Shown here piece by piece: positions 44,469 through 53,188 of a stretch of 64,000 bases of DNA. The notes below the pieces were generated by a model. That model did no database searches, had not been told where the DNA came from, and saw only the letters and a list, made by a program, of their open reading frames with translations. The stretch lies in NCBI RefSeq assembly GCF_037120725.1, contig NZ_JBBAXC010000007.1, positions 155,094 to 219,093 of the forward strand. The letters are read 5' to 3'. The first letter of the stretch is position 1. Each line of letters opens with the position of its first letter. Position numbers and translations under genes: made by a program. The DNA is from Bacillus spongiae (GTDB taxonomy: Bacteria > Bacillota > Bacilli > Bacillales > Bacillaceae_K).

Positions 44469-45167
44469 ATGCAACAAATTATTGCTTTAGGTGGCGGGGG
44501 TTTTTCAATGGAACCGAATAATCCGCTCCTTGATACATACATTCTTCAACAGGTAAAAGATAAGGAACCGAAAATCTGTTTTATTCCAACAGCTAGTGGT
44601 GATGCTGAAAACTACATTGCACGCTTTTATAAATTTTTTGAAAAACAAGCATGTCTTCCTACCCATTTCTCTTTGTTTAAGCCACCAACGACAGATTTAG
44701 AAGGTTTTTTGCTGGAGCAGGATATTCTTTATGTAGGTGGAGGCAATACAATTAATTTGTTAGCACTTTGGAGAGAGTGGGGAGTTGATAAAATTATTCA
44801 AACAGCCTACAACAAAGGGATAGTTCTAACGGGACTTAGTGCGGGCTCTTTATGTTGGTTCGAAGAGGGAGTTACGGATTCCTTTGGTGATGAGCTCCGA
44901 CCTATTAAAGGCCTAGGGTTGTTAAAAGGAAGTCACTGTCCACATTATGATGGAGAAGATAATCGAAGACCTTCTTACCATGAGACTATATCAGCAAAAA
45001 ATATAAAAAGCGGGGTAGCAGCAGATGATGGTGTCGCTCTTCATTATATAAACGGTAAATTGATTAGAGTCGTCAGTTCAAGGCCCCAAGCGCATGCTTA
45101 TCATGTTTCATTAAAGGATGAGAATATTATTGAAAAGCGAATGTCAGCAATGTATTTAGGAGATTAA
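44469..45167 (+). CDS. Peptidase E, S51 family
   Basis: A 232-residue cytoplasmic serine dipeptidase family member specific for Asp-Xaa dipeptides in known enzymes. The nucleophile lies in LTGLSAGSLCWF, with supporting segments LYVGGGNTINLLALW and KGSHCPHYDGE. It resembles B. subtilis YgaJ. GGAGGG precedes the ATG. It is a single gene. Confidence 0.9.
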   Translation: MQQIIALGGGGFSMEPNNPLLDTYILQQVKDKEPKICFIPTASGDAENYIARFYKFFEKQACLPTHFSLFKPPTTDLEGFLLEQDILYVGGGNTINLLALWREWGVDKIIQTAYNKGIVLTGLSAGSLCWFEEGVTDSFGDELRPIKGLGLLKGSHCPHYDGEDNRRPSYHETISAKNIKSGVAADDGVALHYINGKLIRVVSSRPQAHAYHVSLKDENIIEKRMSAMYLGD

Positions 45168-45342
45168 TAGTCTTGATTAATTTATAACTCGTGTGGAGAA
45201 ACAGCATTTATTTTGTCAGCAAAGTTTATTTAATGTTACCAAATCATTAGCTCTGTTATAATTCTGATAAAGGGTTGAAACCGTAAGTCAACTAAATGGA
45301 CTGTTTGAGGAAGTACTATGAAAATAAAAAGAGGTGAGATTA

Positions 45343-46332
45343 ATGTCAAAAGCAACTAGAATTCCCTTAAGGATGTTAGGAAAGAGCGACCTGAATATTT
45401 CAGCAATTGGGCTCGGTACGTGGCAATTTAGTAAAGGGAATAACTTGATTGGACGTTACTGGTCTGATTTGAATGAAATAGATATTCAAAAAATTGTACA
45501 AATTAGCTATCAAGGTGGAATCAATTGGTTTGATACCGCCGAAATTTATGGGAAGGGTAAGTCTGAAGAAACCTTAGCTCAAGCATTAAATATGCTAGAA
45601 GATGGTGGAAAAGAAGCTTACATTGCGACGAAATGGTGGCCTATGTTTCGTAAAGCAAGTTCCATTACGAAAACAATTGAAGAGCGAATTTCTGTATTGA
45701 AAAATAGAACCATTGATTTATACCAAATTCATCAACCTCACTCCTTTTCAAGTATTAAGGCTGAAATGGAAGCATTAGCAGAATTGATTCAAAATAAAAA
45801 AATTCGCTTTGCAGGTGTTAGTAATTTTAATGAAAAGAAAATGAGGGAAGCACACGAAGAATTAAATAAACATGGATTCCCGCTTGTTTCAAATCAAATG
45901 AAGTATAGTCTTCTTGATCGTCGAATCGAACATAATGGTGTATTGGATGCTGCAAAAGAATTAGGAATTACTATTATTGCTTATTCACCTCTTGAGCAAG
46001 GGATTCTTTCTGGTAAATTTCATAAAAATCCTGAGTTGATAAAAAATATAAAGGGGCCACGTAAATATACATCTTGGTTTAAGAAAAATGGACTAGCAAA
46101 AACGGAACCTCTTATTGAGCTACTAGAAAAGCTAGCAAAGGAATATGAAGTGACCCCAACACAAATTGCTCTTAATTGGTTAATTCATTTCCATGGGGAT
46201 ACAGTAGTGGCAATTCCTGGTGCAACAAAGGTTCAACATGTTGAGCAAAATATTGGAACTTTAACATTCCAATTGTCGGACAAGCATTTACAGGAAATTG
46301 ACCAAATCTCTAAAGGAATTAGTACAGATTAA
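45343..46332 (+). CDS. Aldo/keto reductase
   Basis: A 329-residue NADPH-dependent oxidoreductase with a TIM-barrel fold. The catalytic tetrad is visible: Asp in WFDTAE, Tyr in EIYGKG, Lys in IATKWW and His in YQIHQPH. A C-terminal VVAIPGATK segment binds the cofactor. ATG 45343 has AGAGGTGAG upstream. The substrate is not predictable. A structured repeat element lies directly after the stop and may terminate transcription. Confidence 0.92.
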   Translation: MSKATRIPLRMLGKSDLNISAIGLGTWQFSKGNNLIGRYWSDLNEIDIQKIVQISYQGGINWFDTAEIYGKGKSEETLAQALNMLEDGGKEAYIATKWWPMFRKASSITKTIEERISVLKNRTIDLYQIHQPHSFSSIKAEMEALAELIQNKKIRFAGVSNFNEKKMREAHEELNKHGFPLVSNQMKYSLLDRRIEHNGVLDAAKELGITIIAYSPLEQGILSGKFHKNPELIKNIKGPRKYTSWFKKNGLAKTEPLIELLEKLAKEYEVTPTQIALNWLIHFHGDTVVAIPGATKVQHVEQNIGTLTFQLSDKHLQEIDQISKGISTD

Positions 46333-46335
46333 GAT

Positions 46336-46503
46336 AAAAAGAGGCTGGGACATAAGTATCCCACTCATAGGAAAAACCGAACTATAATGAAAACTCGAAT
46401 ATAGAGTTTAATTATAGTTCGGTTTTTAGTTTTAACTCTTAGTTTTATAAGAGATTATTCGGTTTTGAGAATGGTACATTTAGTTTTGTCCCAGCCTCTT
46501 TTT
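46336..46503. repeat. 168-bp structured element with GAGGCTGGGACA ends
   Basis: The termini AAAAAGAGGCTGGGACA (46336-46352) and its perfect complement (46487-46503) close a multi-branched structure. An inner 16-bp perfect hairpin lies at 46372-46387 with 46412-46427, and a third small stem is near 46436-46460. It sits between the AKR gene and the minus-strand adenine deaminase gene and could terminate both. Similar GAGGCTGGGACA ends are widespread in Firmicute genomes, so it is a mobile-like or terminator repeat. Confidence 0.85.
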
Positions 46504-46553
46504 CGTTTAAACGATAAATAAATGTGCTAATTCAATGTATGAACAGAAGTCTT

Positions 46554-48275
46554 TTATAGGCTAACGGGAATATGTTGAAACGTTTTAACATCAAACAGCC
46601 CTTTATCCGTAAGCTTTAACTCGGGAATGACGGGAAGGGTTAAAAAGGATAACGTTAAAAAAGGATTAAACTCAGGTTGAAACCCTGACTGAATTAACGT
46701 TTTCTTTAACTGAACAAGTTCTTCATTCACTTTTTGATATGAATCTTCTGACATCAACCCTGCAAGTGGAAGAGACAAGGAAGCGATTACGTGACCGTCT
46801 TTTACAAATACTAATCCACCGTTCATTTTTTCAAGGGCAGAGATAGCACAAAGGATATCTTCATCATTTGTACCAGTGACCACTAGGTTGTGAGAATCAT
46901 GCGCAATCGTGGTGGCAATCGCGCCTTCTTTTAGTTGAAACCCTTTGACAATACCTAGTCCAATATTTCCTGTTCCATTATGTCTTTCGATAACAGCTAG
47001 CTTAAGTTGATCATTTTTAAGTGATGGTAAAAAGCAATTGTTGGCTACATCAACTTCTTCCACCACTTTTTTTGTGACGAGGCTATTCGGAATAATTTCA
47101 ATAATATTTGCTTTTGAAGATGTGGTTTTAATTTCTAATTGTTTAGTCGTTAAGTTTGGCAGTTGAACGGTATGAGTTAATGAATGCTTTGCAGGTGTTG
47201 ATGAAATTGATTCTCCAACATATTTTCCTTCGGATGCTACAAGTTTGCCTGCTTTATAGACACTTGTGATGTTGAAGGAGTCAAGGTTATCAACGAACAT
47301 TAAATCAGCCTCAAACCCTGGTGCTACAGCCCCTTTTGTCTGAAGGCCATAACATTGAGCTACATTGAAGGAGGCCATTGTCACCGCTGTGATGGGTGCT
47401 AAACCAAGCTGGATAGCAAGCCTCACATTGTGATCGATGCTACCTTCTGTAATAAGGTCATCTAAGTGCTTGTCATCTGTACAAAACATACAACGTGACA
47501 TGTTATGAGGTGTCACAACATTAAGTAAAGCTGATAAGTCCTTGGCGACAGAGCCTTCTCGAATTAATAGATGCATTCCTCTTTGCAGACGTTCCTTCGC
47601 TTCTTGAATAGTTGTTGCTTCATGATCAGTTTGGATTCCAGCAGCACGATAAATATTAATACCATCACGATCCAAACCAGCTCCGTGACCATCAATTTGA
47701 GATGTCATCGTAAGCTTATCGAGAATAGAACTTTCTGCTGATTTAACGGAAGGAAAATCCATCACCTCCGCTAAACCGAGTACTTGCTTTTTCTGTAGAA
47801 GAGGTTTGAGATCTTCTGCCAGTAGTGTCGCACCATTATGTTCAAACGGCGTTGCTGGCACACTTGATGGGAGCATAAAAAATATTTCTAATGGAAGATT
47901 TTCTGAATTACTAACCATATATTGTATCCCCTCAACTCCAGAAACATTGGCAATCTCATGCGGGTCTGTGATAATCGCTGTGACACCATGTGGAAGGACT
48001 ACTTTCGCAAATTCAGAGGGTGAAATTAATGAAGATTCAATATGCACATGAGCATCAATGAAGCCCGGGCATATATACTGATTTTTTGCATCGATGATTG
48101 TCTTCCCATCATATTCTCCAATGCCAACGATCATACCATCATGAATAGCGATGTCTCCAGTAAGCAATTCACCATTAAATACATCTACGATTTGTCCGTT
48201 CTTAATCACGACGTCAGCTAGTATGTCTTTACTTGCTGCTTTTATGAGTTGGGTAAGCTGTTGTTTCTTCTGCAT
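46554..48275 (-). CDS. ade: Adenine deaminase
   Basis: A 573-residue amidohydrolase converting adenine to hypoxanthine and ammonia in purine salvage. The metal-binding start of the barrel is FIDAHVHIESS, followed by DPHEIANVSG, GHGAGL and the late FCTDDKH with the catalytic Asp. The length fits B. subtilis AdeC (about 577). ATG 48275 is chosen because GGAGAGG precedes it; the longer frame to 48392 runs through the riboswitch. A purine riboswitch and terminator control it from the leader. Confidence 0.95.
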   Translation of the reverse strand: MQKKQQLTQLIKAASKDILADVVIKNGQIVDVFNGELLTGDIAIHDGMIVGIGEYDGKTIIDAKNQYICPGFIDAHVHIESSLISPSEFAKVVLPHGVTAIITDPHEIANVSGVEGIQYMVSNSENLPLEIFFMLPSSVPATPFEHNGATLLAEDLKPLLQKKQVLGLAEVMDFPSVKSAESSILDKLTMTSQIDGHGAGLDRDGINIYRAAGIQTDHEATTIQEAKERLQRGMHLLIREGSVAKDLSALLNVVTPHNMSRCMFCTDDKHLDDLITEGSIDHNVRLAIQLGLAPITAVTMASFNVAQCYGLQTKGAVAPGFEADLMFVDNLDSFNITSVYKAGKLVASEGKYVGESISSTPAKHSLTHTVQLPNLTTKQLEIKTTSSKANIIEIIPNSLVTKKVVEEVDVANNCFLPSLKNDQLKLAVIERHNGTGNIGLGIVKGFQLKEGAIATTIAHDSHNLVVTGTNDEDILCAISALEKMNGGLVFVKDGHVIASLSLPLAGLMSEDSYQKVNEELVQLKKTLIQSGFQPEFNPFLTLSFLTLPVIPELKLTDKGLFDVKTFQHIPVSL

Positions 48276-48316
48276 AAAAAACCTCTCCTTCTCTAGACGT
48301 ATGAGGAAGGAGAGGT
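48276..48316 (-). terminator. Riboswitch terminator that also covers the ade ribosome binding site
   Basis: On the minus strand CCTCTCCTTC pairs with GAAGGAGAGG followed by TTTTTT and then ATG. The 3' arm is itself the Shine-Dalgarno sequence, so the hairpin blocks both elongation and ribosome access. The upstream aptamer edge GAGGAAGAGAG could pair alternatively with the 5' arm as antiterminator. Confidence 0.8.
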
Positions 48317-48335
48317 CATAGGAATATTCTCTCTT

Positions 48336-48404
48336 CCTCGTAGTCAAACAATTTACGGTAGTTTGGTAGAAACTTTTGGACCATATTTCCAAGGTTATAC
48401 GAGG
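48336..48404 (-). ncRNA. Purine riboswitch aptamer, guanine class
   Basis: On the minus strand the transcript reads CCTCGTATAACCTTGGAAAT, then ATGG, AGTTTCTACC, ACCGTAAA and finally GACTACGAGG. P1 pairs CCTCGTA with TACGAGG, and the conserved loop residues are present. The base that pairs with the ligand (C74 of xpt, in GACTAC) is C, which selects guanine or hypoxanthine rather than adenine. Confidence 0.93.
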
Positions 48405-48440
48405 TAGTAATTATTTTCTTTAAAAAGTATATTGTTAAAC

Positions 48441-48469
48441 ATTCTATCCAGTCAGCTATTGACTGTCAA
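48441..48469 (-). promoter_or_regulatory. Sigma-A promoter of the ade riboswitch transcript
   Basis: On the minus strand TTGACA (48469-48464) is separated by 17 bp from TAGAAT (48446-48441), placing the transcript start just upstream of the aptamer. Confidence 0.85.
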
Positions 48470-48792
48470 TCTTTTTTGGGAAATCTCTAATAAATAGAGT
48501 ATATTCCAGTATAAGGAATGCACATAAAAACTATAAGATGATTAGCTATTGAAAGGGTGGGGTGTCCTATATAAGAGCGATTTCAGGTGTCATTACATAT
48601 GAAAAGGATTTTTAATAATAATTTTTGAATAATAGAGTGATAGTAAAGATAGGTATTTCAATAAAATTAATTGTCTTTTATTTCCAATAAATGTGCTATT
48701 TAATAATGTAAATTATAGTAGTAATATGTGGTTATTTATCGTTGAAAGTGTATTCAATCACTGTCATTTATGGTAGAATAACCCTAGCTAAA

Positions 48793-48890
48793 AGAATATG
48801 TAAATGGGCAAACTAATTGAAAAATTAGGACGCAAAGCTAAAGGGGCTAACGCTATGTTATGAGCAATGCCAGCCAGTTGCGAAATTCAA
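48793..48890 (+). ncRNA. Class I cyclic di-GMP riboswitch (GEMM-I)
   Basis: GGGCAAACTAATTGAAAAAT is followed by TAGGACGCAAAGC, a variable arm TAAAGGGGCTAA and finally GCCAGCCAGTTGC. These match the GEMM-I layout: GGGCAAAC with a GAAA tetraloop stem, GGACGCAAAGC and a tetraloop-receptor arm. It lies 48 bases before the EAL gene ATG. The expression platform is unclear; AGCAAT (48863-48868) could pair with ATTGCT (48905-48910), which is followed by GCCCATTTTTT, giving a terminator-like option. Confidence 0.88.
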
Positions 48891-48937
48891 AGGAATCGAT
48901 TTTTATTGCTGCCCATTTTTTGAGGTAGCTATTTTTT

Positions 48938-49777
48938 ATGGATTTGGCAGTTGATACAGAACCACATAAGTGGTTCACCCTCAATTTAGAGAATATTCTT
49001 ATAAAAAGAGAAGGAGCGACAGAGATACTTATGATGAATGTTCCAATTGAGAAAATCGTTAAAGAGAGGTTATTCACACATGTCTTTCAACCCATTCACA
49101 TTGTTCATACGGGGGAGATTACCGGTTACGAAAGTTTAATTAGATGTGAGTATTTTTCTTCCCCTACTGCACTATTTCAAGAGGCAGACAAAAAAGGACT
49201 ATTGTTTGAACTTGATTGTGCTTCTATGTTAGAGGCAATGAGAGTGTACAAGTTTCACTACAGAAATGAATTAATCTATCCAAGGTTATCCGTCAATATT
49301 CTTCCATCTACGCTGCTCAATCCTTCCTTTAAATCCTTCTTAGAAGAAGCCATTGTAGATGTACAATTTCCGATGAACAGAATGGTATTCGAGATTAATG
49401 AAGCGGAAGCAATTCCTCATCTTGAAACATTAAATGACAGTATTCATGATTTAAAAAGTATAGGAGCGCTAGTAGCGCTGGACGATTTAGGAAAGGGACA
49501 ATCTTCGATTCGTTCAGTTATTGAATTAGAGCCAAATATTATCAAGCTTGATCGTTATTTTGGTAAAGATTTATCTAAACACGCTCGTAAACAACATTTT
49601 CTAAAAAGTCTTGTTTATTTTTTAGCAAGGGACCATATCGTGTTAGAAGGAATCGAGTCAGAAGAAGATCTAGAATGTGCAAGGAAAATAGGCGTACACT
49701 TCGGACAGGGGTACTACTTAGGGAAGCCACATTCTGTAGAAAAATGTGAATCATTTCCGTTAAACTTTTTACCATAA
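48938..49777 (+). CDS. EAL-domain cyclic di-GMP phosphodiesterase
   Basis: A 279-residue cytoplasmic protein that is almost only an EAL domain (about residues 42-265). The EAL motif is the variant ESLIR. The eight residues known from RocR are all present: E65, N120, E152, D182, D183, K203, E237 and Q257, so it should hydrolyse cyclic di-GMP to pGpG. It is the first gene behind a cyclic di-GMP riboswitch and is followed by a GGDEF gene, so synthesis and breakdown share a transcript. GAGGT precedes the ATG at 11 bases. Confidence 0.9.
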   Translation: MDLAVDTEPHKWFTLNLENILIKREGATEILMMNVPIEKIVKERLFTHVFQPIHIVHTGEITGYESLIRCEYFSSPTALFQEADKKGLLFELDCASMLEAMRVYKFHYRNELIYPRLSVNILPSTLLNPSFKSFLEEAIVDVQFPMNRMVFEINEAEAIPHLETLNDSIHDLKSIGALVALDDLGKGQSSIRSVIELEPNIIKLDRYFGKDLSKHARKQHFLKSLVYFLARDHIVLEGIESEEDLECARKIGVHFGQGYYLGKPHSVEKCESFPLNFLP

Positions 49778-49835
49778 CAAGAAAATCCTACATCCTAGCG
49801 GTAAAAATAATTCTTAGGAATAGGTGATTTGATAT

Positions 49836-50480
49836 ATGAAAAGTCATGGGCGTACGCTAGTTCTATTTTTTATAACAGGTTTTATATTATTGTTTATCGC
49901 AAGTAGATATTATGACTTTAGTAGTATGTTTGCAATTGAAGTAATAAACATTAGCCTTGTTATTGCGTTTAGTTTACTTTGTATTCTAGGTTATTTATTG
50001 GCTTATTACTACGATAAATATCGCTATATAGCAAATATTGATGTTTTAACAAAGGCGTATAATCGCTATTATTTTTTGAAGGCTTTTGAAAAGAAAAAAA
50101 AAGCAGAGGCTCCTTTTTATATAAAGTTAATTGATCTAGACGATTTTAAAAGAATAAATGATCGTTATGGGCACCAAAAAGGTGATGAAGTATTGCAAAC
50201 AATCGCTAAAGTATTGTTGGCTTGTTTTCAAGATAAAGGCGTAGTTGCTCGATGGGGAGGGGATGAATTTGTTATCATTACGACAAGTGAGGATGAGCAT
50301 TTTCATGAGGAGATTGATCGTGCATTACAATCCACGTTCCCTGAAGAGTTGGTATCCCTTTCAATTGGTCTAGCAGAATACCCTTATGACGGAGCTTCAC
50401 TTGAACAATTATTAAAAATAGCCGATAAAAATATGTATACACAAAAAGAAGAAAATAAGGGATATGTTATGACCAAGTAA
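49836..50480 (+). CDS. GGDEF-domain diguanylate cyclase
   Basis: A 214-residue membrane enzyme. Two N-terminal helices (about residues 8-24 and 34-58) are followed by a GGDEF domain with LIDLDDFKRIND and the intact active site RWGGDEF. No RxxD inhibitory site precedes the active loop (the position reads QDKG), so product inhibition is not expected. It makes cyclic di-GMP. A GGTGAT site precedes the ATG, 58 bp after the EAL gene and without a terminator, so the three genes are one operon. Confidence 0.92.
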   Translation: MKSHGRTLVLFFITGFILLFIASRYYDFSSMFAIEVINISLVIAFSLLCILGYLLAYYYDKYRYIANIDVLTKAYNRYYFLKAFEKKKKAEAPFYIKLIDLDDFKRINDRYGHQKGDEVLQTIAKVLLACFQDKGVVARWGGDEFVIITTSEDEHFHEEIDRALQSTFPEELVSLSIGLAEYPYDGASLEQLLKIADKNMYTQKEENKGYVMTK

Positions 50481-50492
50481 TAGGGGGGCAAC

Positions 50493-51782
50493 ATGAAAAA
50501 TATTTTTAGAAAGTCAAAAAATGCAACTAAACTGATCCTAACGGATAATGTGAAAATTGAGATTAAAGATGAACAGCTATTAATGCAATTGAAGTTAATA
50601 TCGCTATCTGAAAGTGATTTACAATACAGTTTAGCTTTAAAACCTATTGTAGAAAAAAATATAGACTCAATTGTAACAAGATTTTATCAAAATTTGCAGC
50701 TAGAGGATACGTTAACGAATATTATTACTGAACATAGCTCTGTAGAAGCTTTGAAAAAGTCGTTAACGACTCATATTGTCGAAATGTTTTCTGGAGTGAT
50801 AGACGAAAATTATGTGAGGGCTAGACATAAGATTGCGTACGTCCATCAAAAAATAGGCTTGCAGCCAAAATGGTATATGTGCGCCTTTCAAGACTTACTA
50901 ATGTCCATCACGACTCTCATTGAGCAGCATATTGATGATAAACAGGAATTTGCTAATGCTTTAATTGCGGTGACAAAGCTTATTAACTTAGAGCAGCAAA
51001 TTGTTCTTGAAACCTATCAACAAGAGAATGACCGATTTAAGGAAGAATTAGACGCACAAAAGCATTCACTTCGTCAAAAGGTCTATGATATGTCTCAAAC
51101 TTTAGCCGCTACTTCTGAGGAAACGAGTGCATATATTCAAGAAATAAGTGCACAAACAAGAGAAATTGCAAGCTTTTCTAAAACAAGATTGGAAGTAGCT
51201 GCGGAAACAGAAAAGGAAACAAATAAAGGAAAAGAAGACCTTACCATTCAAAAACAACTTATGGAGGATATTAGAAAAAGCACCGTCGATATTTCCACAG
51301 AAGTAGGTGTGTTAGAGCAAACAGCAAATGAAGTGAAAAATATTGTTACACTTGTTAACAATATTGCTGAGCAAACTAATTTACTCGCCTTAAATGCAGC
51401 AATAGAAGCTGCGCGGGCTGGAGAAGCTGGAAAGGGATTTTCGGTTGTTGCGAGTGAAGTTAGAAAGTTAGCAGAAGAGACAAAAAAATCTGTTTCTCAT
51501 GTTTCTGAATTAATTTCTGGAATGAATAATCAAATTGACGTTATTGCTGAATCAATAAGTAAAGTGTCTGATGTAACCATTGATGGGGCTTCACGAATGA
51601 ATGATATGAACGACTTCTTTAAAGTGATTGCTAGTATGATCCATAATAACATTGAAGACAGTACACAGCTAGAATCTGAACTAAGCCATATTGCTACAGT
51701 TATCGAAGAAGTGAGTTCAACCGCTACAACTATTGCAAATAGTGCTGATGAACTTAGTCAGCTGTCAGAGAACATGGGGTAA
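50493..51782 (+). CDS. hemAT: Globin-coupled aerotaxis receptor (HemAT-like)
   Basis: A 429-residue soluble chemoreceptor. The N-terminal globin sensor (about residues 30-190) has the proximal heme ligand H118 in [14 protein letters not shown], and the C-terminal signalling domain has the conserved hairpin [20 protein letters not shown] and a VRKLAEE segment. HemAT binds oxygen and controls CheA kinase in B. subtilis. It starts 12 bp after the diguanylate cyclase with AGGGGGG upstream. The operon therefore joins oxygen sensing for motility with cyclic di-GMP turnover. The length is normal for HemAT. Confidence 0.93.
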   Translation: MKNIFRKSKNATKLILTDNVKIEIKDEQLLMQLKLISLSESDLQYSLALKPIVEKNIDSIVTRFYQNLQLEDTLTNIITEHSSVEALKKSLTTHIVEMFSGVIDENYVRARHKIAYVHQKIGLQPKWYMCAFQDLLMSITTLIEQHIDDKQEFANALIAVTKLINLEQQIVLETYQQENDRFKEELDAQKHSLRQKVYDMSQTLAATSEETSAYIQEISAQTREIASFSKTRLEVAAETEKETNKGKEDLTIQKQLMEDIRKSTVDISTEVGVLEQTANEVKNIVTLVNNIAEQTNLLALNAAIEAARAGEAGKGFSVVASEVRKLAEETKKSVSHVSELISGMNNQIDVIAESISKVSDVTIDGASRMNDMNDFFKVIASMIHNNIEDSTQLESELSHIATVIEEVSSTATTIANSADELSQLSENMG

Positions 51783-51794
51783 TAGAAATGACTA

Positions 51795-51836
51795 CAAAAA
51801 AAGCACTCCAATTACGTAATTGGAGTGTTTTTTTTG
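51795..51836 (+). terminator. Terminator of the EAL-GGDEF-hemAT operon
   Basis: CACTCCAATTACGTAATTGGAGTG is a self-complementary palindrome between AAAAAAG and eight T. Confidence 0.93.
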
Positions 51837-52523
51837 TGAATATCACCATGGATAAAAATAGGTCTATAATGTTGTTTAAACCATTAATAGAATGAATTCA
51901 AGAGACTTTAATATCTTACATATCTTAAAACAATAATACTAGAAGTTTGGATAAAAACCTATAGTAGTATAACTATGAATCCTATCATTGGAAAATGTGC
52001 TAAAATTAGGTGGATCATGGAGGTATCTATTACCAACTCCATATATGAAATAAATACTAGTAGAGGGACTAGATTATATAAATATATATTTTATCGACGT
52101 TAAAAAAATATGGGACTCTAGTTACCACTTAAGAGCCTATCTTGGTTTGAAATCATTGAAACTAAACGGTTTATCCTGCGTATTAACTAAGTGGAGGGAT
52201 GGAAATAGGCCTACTTTAAGCATTAGCCAATTCAGTAAGGACTATTATAGCCAGGTGTAACCTCAATTTATGAGGAGGCAAGGTTCTTATCTGCTGAAAG
52301 AAATACTGAAGGGTAAGGTAGCGACTCATTCATTGTGCTGATGAAATGAATGATCACACACTTTGGATTGAAACAATAATAGCCTTTCAAGTGATAAATT
52401 GTTGTTGTATAAAGTGGAACTACCTATACGTTGAGATTAGATTGTTATAAATAGACCTTGATACTATTCCAACTGTAGGCTAACGTGAACGAGACTTCGG
52501 AAGGATATGTCAAAGAAAGAGGG
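51837..52523. other. Intergenic region of about 690 bases, nothing recognised
   Basis: AT-rich sequence with many stop codons in all frames. I find no RNA motif, repeat or small gene I can support. Part of it must be the promoter of the lipoprotein gene. Confidence 0.4.
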
Positions 52524-53183
52524 ATGATGTTGTCTAAAACGAAAAAAATGATGAAAGGTCTTTCTGCAGCTGCCTTAATTATAGGAATGACAGGTTGTGG
52601 CAATGACGTTCCAGAGGAAAATTCAAAAGAAGAGGTTGAAAATACGAATGATGTTGTGAAAAAAACAGAAGAAACACCTAGTGACGTGGAGGAAACAGAA
52701 GAAGTACCTAGTGATGTTGAAGAGATAGAAGAAACACCTAGTGATGTGGAGGAAACAGAAGAAGTACCTAGTGATGTTGAAGAGATAGAAGAAACATCAA
52801 GTGATGTGGAAGAAGAAGAAATCCCACCTCTACCAACTGAGAACAGTTATTGTGATGAATTTGAGTGGGATAGTGAAGAAGAGTACTATGAATGTGTAGA
52901 TGATGAATCAGAGTATTATGAACATTACTTTTACAAAGAAGGATTTTACAGCACAGCTCTTGACATTCGTAAAAAAAGCAAGCCAGTCTTTGTAATAGGC
53001 GCAGCAACATCAAAAAAAAATAAGGACGCAAAGGCTTCAAACAAAGATACAACAACTGAGAAACAAAAAGAAAATACAAGCACAGTTTCAACATCTCAAT
53101 CAACCTCAAGCAGTATTAGTAGCTCAAGTAGCACTTCAAAAAGCTCAGGATTCGGAAGTAGTTCTGGCTCTTATGGAGGATAA
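52524..53183 (+). CDS. Acidic lipoprotein with pentad repeats and Ser/Gly tail
   Basis: About 219 residues. The signal peptide ends in lipobox LIIGMTGC, so it is a membrane-anchored lipoprotein. A spacer with five near-repeats of PSDVEETEE type (ETPSDVEE, EVPSDVEE) is followed by a Tyr/Asp/Glu-rich centre with two Cys (SYCDEFEW, YYECVDDE) and a C-terminal Ser-rich tail ending SGFGSSSGSYGG. A tail of that kind and a partner ATP-grasp gene recall the E. coli YgiB/YgiC pair. ATG 52524 (or the next codon, ATG 52527) follows AGAGGG. The function is unknown. Confidence 0.75.
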   Translation: MMLSKTKKMMKGLSAAALIIGMTGCGNDVPEENSKEEVENTNDVVKKTEETPSDVEETEEVPSDVEEIEETPSDVEETEEVPSDVEEIEETSSDVEEEEIPPLPTENSYCDEFEWDSEEEYYECVDDESEYYEHYFYKEGFYSTALDIRKKSKPVFVIGAATSKKNKDAKASNKDTTTEKQKENTSTVSTSQSTSSSISSSSSTSKSSGFGSSSGSYGG

Positions 53184-53188
53184 AATCA

